Positions 6,710 to 9,154 of a stretch of 9,154 bases of DNA are shown here, in pieces; the first letter of the stretch is position 1; every line of letters begins with the position of its first letter. The notes under the pieces are model-generated. The model searched no databases, had not been told where the DNA came from, and was given only the letters and a program-made list of their open reading frames with translations. The stretch spans positions 1 through 9,154 of the forward strand of contig JAOUMG010000041.1 of assembly GCA_029881635.1 (NCBI GenBank), read 5' to 3'. The DNA comes from Paracoccaceae bacterium. Lineage in GTDB: Bacteria > Pseudomonadota > Alphaproteobacteria > Rhodobacterales > Rhodobacteraceae. Made by a program: the position numbers and the translations under genes.

Positions 6710-7531
6710 TCAGCAGTCCTCGGGCCATTCCGCGATGATCTTCACGGCCTCATCCGCCGTTTCCACATATTGAAACAGCTCCAGATCATCGGCTGAAATC
6801 GTGCCTGCCTCCGCCAGCGCCTCCCAGTTGATCACCTTCTCCCAGAAATGTCGGCCGAAGAGCAGGAACGGTACCTTCTTCATCCGCCCCGTCTGGATCA
6901 GCGTCAGCGATTCGAACATCTCGTCCATGGTGCCGAACCCACCCGGAAAAATGCAGATCGCCTTGGCCCGCATCAGGAAATGCATCTTGCGGATGCCGAA
7001 ATAGTGGAAATTGAAGCACAGATCCGGTGTCACATATTCATTCGGCGCCTGTTCATGCGGCAACACGATATTCAACCCGATGGACTGGCCGCCCGCTTCA
7101 TGCGCCCCCCGGTTGCCCGCCTCCATCACCCCCGGACCACCGCCGGTGACGATGACGTTTTCGCGCCCGTAGCTTTCCATGCTGATGGCAGTCATCTGCC
7201 GGGCAAACTGCCGCGCCTCTTCATAATATTTCGACAAATCGGCCAGCGTTTCCGTGCGCGCCTGATCCCTTTTTTCCGGCTCCGGTATCCGTGCGCCGCC
7301 AAACATCACGATGGTCGACTCGATGCCGCGTTCATCCATGATCATCTGCGGTTTCAGCAGTTCCAGTTGCAGCCTGACCGGCCGCAGCTCTTCCCGGCAC
7401 ATGAAATCTTCGTCGGTAAAGGCCAGCCGATAGGCCGGGGCCCGCGTCTGCGCGGTATCGGGAATACGGTCGGCCGCCTCCACATCCTGATGGCTGTCAC
7501 GGAAGGGATGGCTGCGAGGGTCGTCTTTCAT
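6710..7531 (-). CDS. LOG/TIGR00730-family nucleotide 5'-monophosphate phosphoribohydrolase
   Basis: Rossmann-fold protein of the LOG (formerly 'lysine decarboxylase-like') family, 273 residues. The diagnostic motif PGGFGTMDE is at 196-204, with the conserved R188 before it. The nucleotide-binding stretch TGGGPGVMEAGNRGA is at 129-143. Characterised members release the base from cytokinin riboside monophosphates or other nucleoside monophosphates such as AMP. The bacterial housekeeping role is mostly unknown, and it is not a lysine decarboxylase. About 70 residues precede the core, as in longer alphaproteobacterial members. The ATG at 7531 is chosen because AGGA lies six to seven bases upstream and the protein then begins MKDDPRSHPF; the frame stays open upstream to a possible start at 7606. 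It is divergent from dapD and convergent with the DDAH gene. Confidence 0.87.
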   Translation of the reverse strand: MKDDPRSHPFRDSHQDVEAADRIPDTAQTRAPAYRLAFTDEDFMCREELRPVRLQLELLKPQMIMDERGIESTIVMFGGARIPEPEKRDQARTETLADLSKYYEEARQFARQMTAISMESYGRENVIVTGGGPGVMEAGNRGAHEAGGQSIGLNIVLPHEQAPNEYVTPDLCFNFHYFGIRKMHFLMRAKAICIFPGGFGTMDEMFESLTLIQTGRMKKVPFLLFGRHFWEKVINWEALAEAGTISADDLELFQYVETADEAVKIIAEWPEDC

Positions 7532-7636
7532 GCGCGGTCCTACTTTGATGTCCTGTGCGTCCAGAACTAGCGGCTCTGGAAGTGCAGGACCAGCATCGCC
7601 GGGCAAAATGGCGCAACTGTGACACTGAACGCCGCA

Positions 7637-7665
7637 TTGCCACAGGGCCGCCCACGTCCTAATAG
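7637..7665 (+). promoter_or_regulatory. Candidate promoter of dapD
   Basis: TTGCCA at 7637-7642 and TAATAG at 7660-7665 are separated by 17 bases, close to the sigma-70 housekeeping arrangement. Transcription would start near 7672, leaving a leader of about 34 bases before the dapD ATG. No riboswitch-like fold is apparent in so short a leader. The match is good but has not been compared with a species-specific promoter model. Confidence 0.45.
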
Positions 7666-7705
7666 GGCATCGTCACGCCACGCCAGATCCCCGGGGGGAA
7701 ACCAC

Positions 7706-8533
<828 letters not shown>

Positions 8534-8539
8534 ATGGAA

Positions 8540-8559
8540 AGGGGCGCTTTTGCGCCCCT
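8540..8559. terminator. Hairpin terminator between convergent dapD and the 87-residue gene
   Basis: A perfect 8-base stem, AGGGGCGC and GCGCCCCT, encloses a TTTT loop and begins seven bases after the dapD stop. No T-tract follows on the plus strand and only a short TTTCC follows on the minus strand. Its position between convergent genes and its very stable GC stem suggest it ends transcription in both directions. Confidence 0.72.
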
Positions 8560-8568
8560 CCCCGTATT

Positions 8569-8832
8569 TCAGAATTCAGGCGCGAAGGGCTCGATCCGGG
8601 GATCGCCAAAGATGCCCTCGGCCGGGTCGTCTGATTGCAGCGCCGCGCGCACGGCCGCCTCTTTCTCGGCACTGACCCGCACAGTGAAAAGGTGGTCGTC
8701 CGGATCGGTTTCGACCAGACCATAATCCGGATCGAAATCGCCGCTTTCCACCCCCAGCCGCTTGGCTGCCGCCGCGAGCGTGGTTGGTCCCGTTTCCATG
8801 CGGAACTGTACCAGTAGCATGCCGTCCGACAT
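8569..8832 (-). CDS. Small conserved-looking hypothetical protein, 87 residues
   Basis: I do not recognise the family. The start at 8832 is supported by a strong GGGAGGA five bases before the ATG. The protein begins MSDGMLLVQFRM and is acidic, ending GDPRIEPFAPEF. The likely secondary structure is a strand (LLVQFRM, 5-11), a helix (TLAAAAKRLGV, 18-28), two strands around YGLVETDPDDHLFTVRV (37-53) and a helix (AEKEAAVRAAL, 55-65). This resembles a small ferredoxin-like alpha/beta fold such as propeptide or inhibitor domains, but that is only a pattern impression. No signal peptide or membrane segment is seen. It follows the proline-rich gene by 37 bases on the same strand, so the two are probably one operon. 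It converges on dapD across a hairpin terminator. Confidence 0.75.
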   Translation of the reverse strand: MSDGMLLVQFRMETGPTTLAAAAKRLGVESGDFDPDYGLVETDPDDHLFTVRVSAEKEAAVRAALQSDDPAEGIFGDPRIEPFAPEF

Positions 8833-8869
8833 CTTTTTCCTCCCTTGGTACCTGAAGCCGCTACTGTGC

Positions 8870-9154
8870 CTAGCTGCCGCAGCCACAATCCTTATCCGCT
8901 TGTGGCGACTTCGGGCCATGCCCAGCCCCGCCCTGCATGGCGGCTTCATAGCCGCGTTGCCAGGCGGTAGTCAGAATTGCCGTCAGTTCGCCATCATCCT
9001 CTTCGATTTCGGCCATATGGTCCAGACCCGGTTCCGTTTCCGCATCGGCCCCGAACGGCGGGCGCGGCGGAATTGGCGGTATGGGCGGAATGGGTGGGAA
9101 AGGCGGGAATGGCAACGGGAAGGGGCGCGGATAGCAAAGCCACGGATAACGGCG
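8870..9154 (-). CDS. Proline-rich small protein with Cys-Gly-Cys C-terminus, 5' end outside window
   Basis: Unrecognised. The frame is open from the right edge (visible N-terminal residues RRYPWLCYPRPFP) to the TAG at 8870-8872, so 94 residues are seen and the start probably lies beyond base 9154. A proline-rich stretch, PPFPPIPPIPPIPPRPPF, covers about visible residues 18-35. It is followed by an acidic segment with AEIEEDDGEL, a helix-like segment TAWQRGYEAAMQ, and a glycine-rich tail ending DKDCGCGS. The polyproline run is encoded by a degenerate 9-base repeat. If the real start were the internal ATG at 9016, a 48-residue acidic protein would remain. The short spacing to the 87-residue gene suggests co-transcription. 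It might be a metal- or partner-binding accessory protein, but nothing proves a function. Confidence 0.6.
   Translation of the reverse strand, partial: RRYPWLCYPRPFPLPFPPFPPIPPIPPIPPRPPFGADAETEPGLDHMAEIEEDDGELTAILTTAWQRGYEAAMQGGAGHGPKSPQADKDCGCGS

Noticed and set aside
6710..7531. Lysine decarboxylase linked to dapD lysine synthesis
   Set aside because: The PGGxGTxxE motif marks LOG phosphoribohydrolases; the old decarboxylase name is a known misannotation.
7619..7705. N-terminal extension of dapD from an upstream start
   Set aside because: The 29 extra residues do not look like DapD, cross the likely promoter, and the ATG at 7706 has its own ribosome-binding site and gives the normal length.

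Overview
The window looks like a chromosomal segment of an alphaproteobacterium, most likely Rhodobacteraceae (Roseobacter-type). This rests on high GC content, codon choice, the appearance of every protein, and a LOG-family gene divergent from dapD. I see no mobile element, RNA gene, CRISPR array or obvious sign of recent transfer. No gene-free gap exceeds about 175 bases.

Left part (1-2241, minus strand): a polar amino-acid ABC importer operon, read in the order ATPase, periplasmic binding protein, permease. The permease runs off the left edge, and a second permease probably follows outside. A short AT-rich region (2242-2326) with two inverted repeats separates this operon from a divergent one.

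Centre (2327-6546, plus strand): a BetI-type TetR regulator, an AruH-like arginine:pyruvate aminotransferase, an AruI-like ThDP-dependent 2-ketoarginine decarboxylase, and a dimethylarginine dimethylaminohydrolase (DDAH). The first three overlap by ATGA and the DDAH follows 19 bases later. Together with the transporter this reads as one uptake-and-catabolism module for arginine and/or N-methylated arginines. Transamination gives 5-guanidino-2-oxopentanoate and decarboxylation gives 4-guanidinobutanal. DDAH would turn methylated arginine into citrulline plus methylamine or dimethylamine. Combining the arginine transaminase route with DDAH under a TetR/BetI regulator, in place of the AruRS two-component system of Pseudomonas, is the most interesting point here. 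The later steps (4-guanidinobutanal dehydrogenase, guanidinobutyrase) are not in the window.

Right part (6547-9154): a convergent intergenic region with several palindromes, a LOG/TIGR00730 nucleotide phosphoribohydrolase (minus), dapD of lysine/peptidoglycan synthesis (plus, divergent from LOG), a clear hairpin terminator, and two small unrecognised minus-strand genes. The second of these is proline-rich, ends in a Cys-Gly-Cys tail and runs off the right edge.
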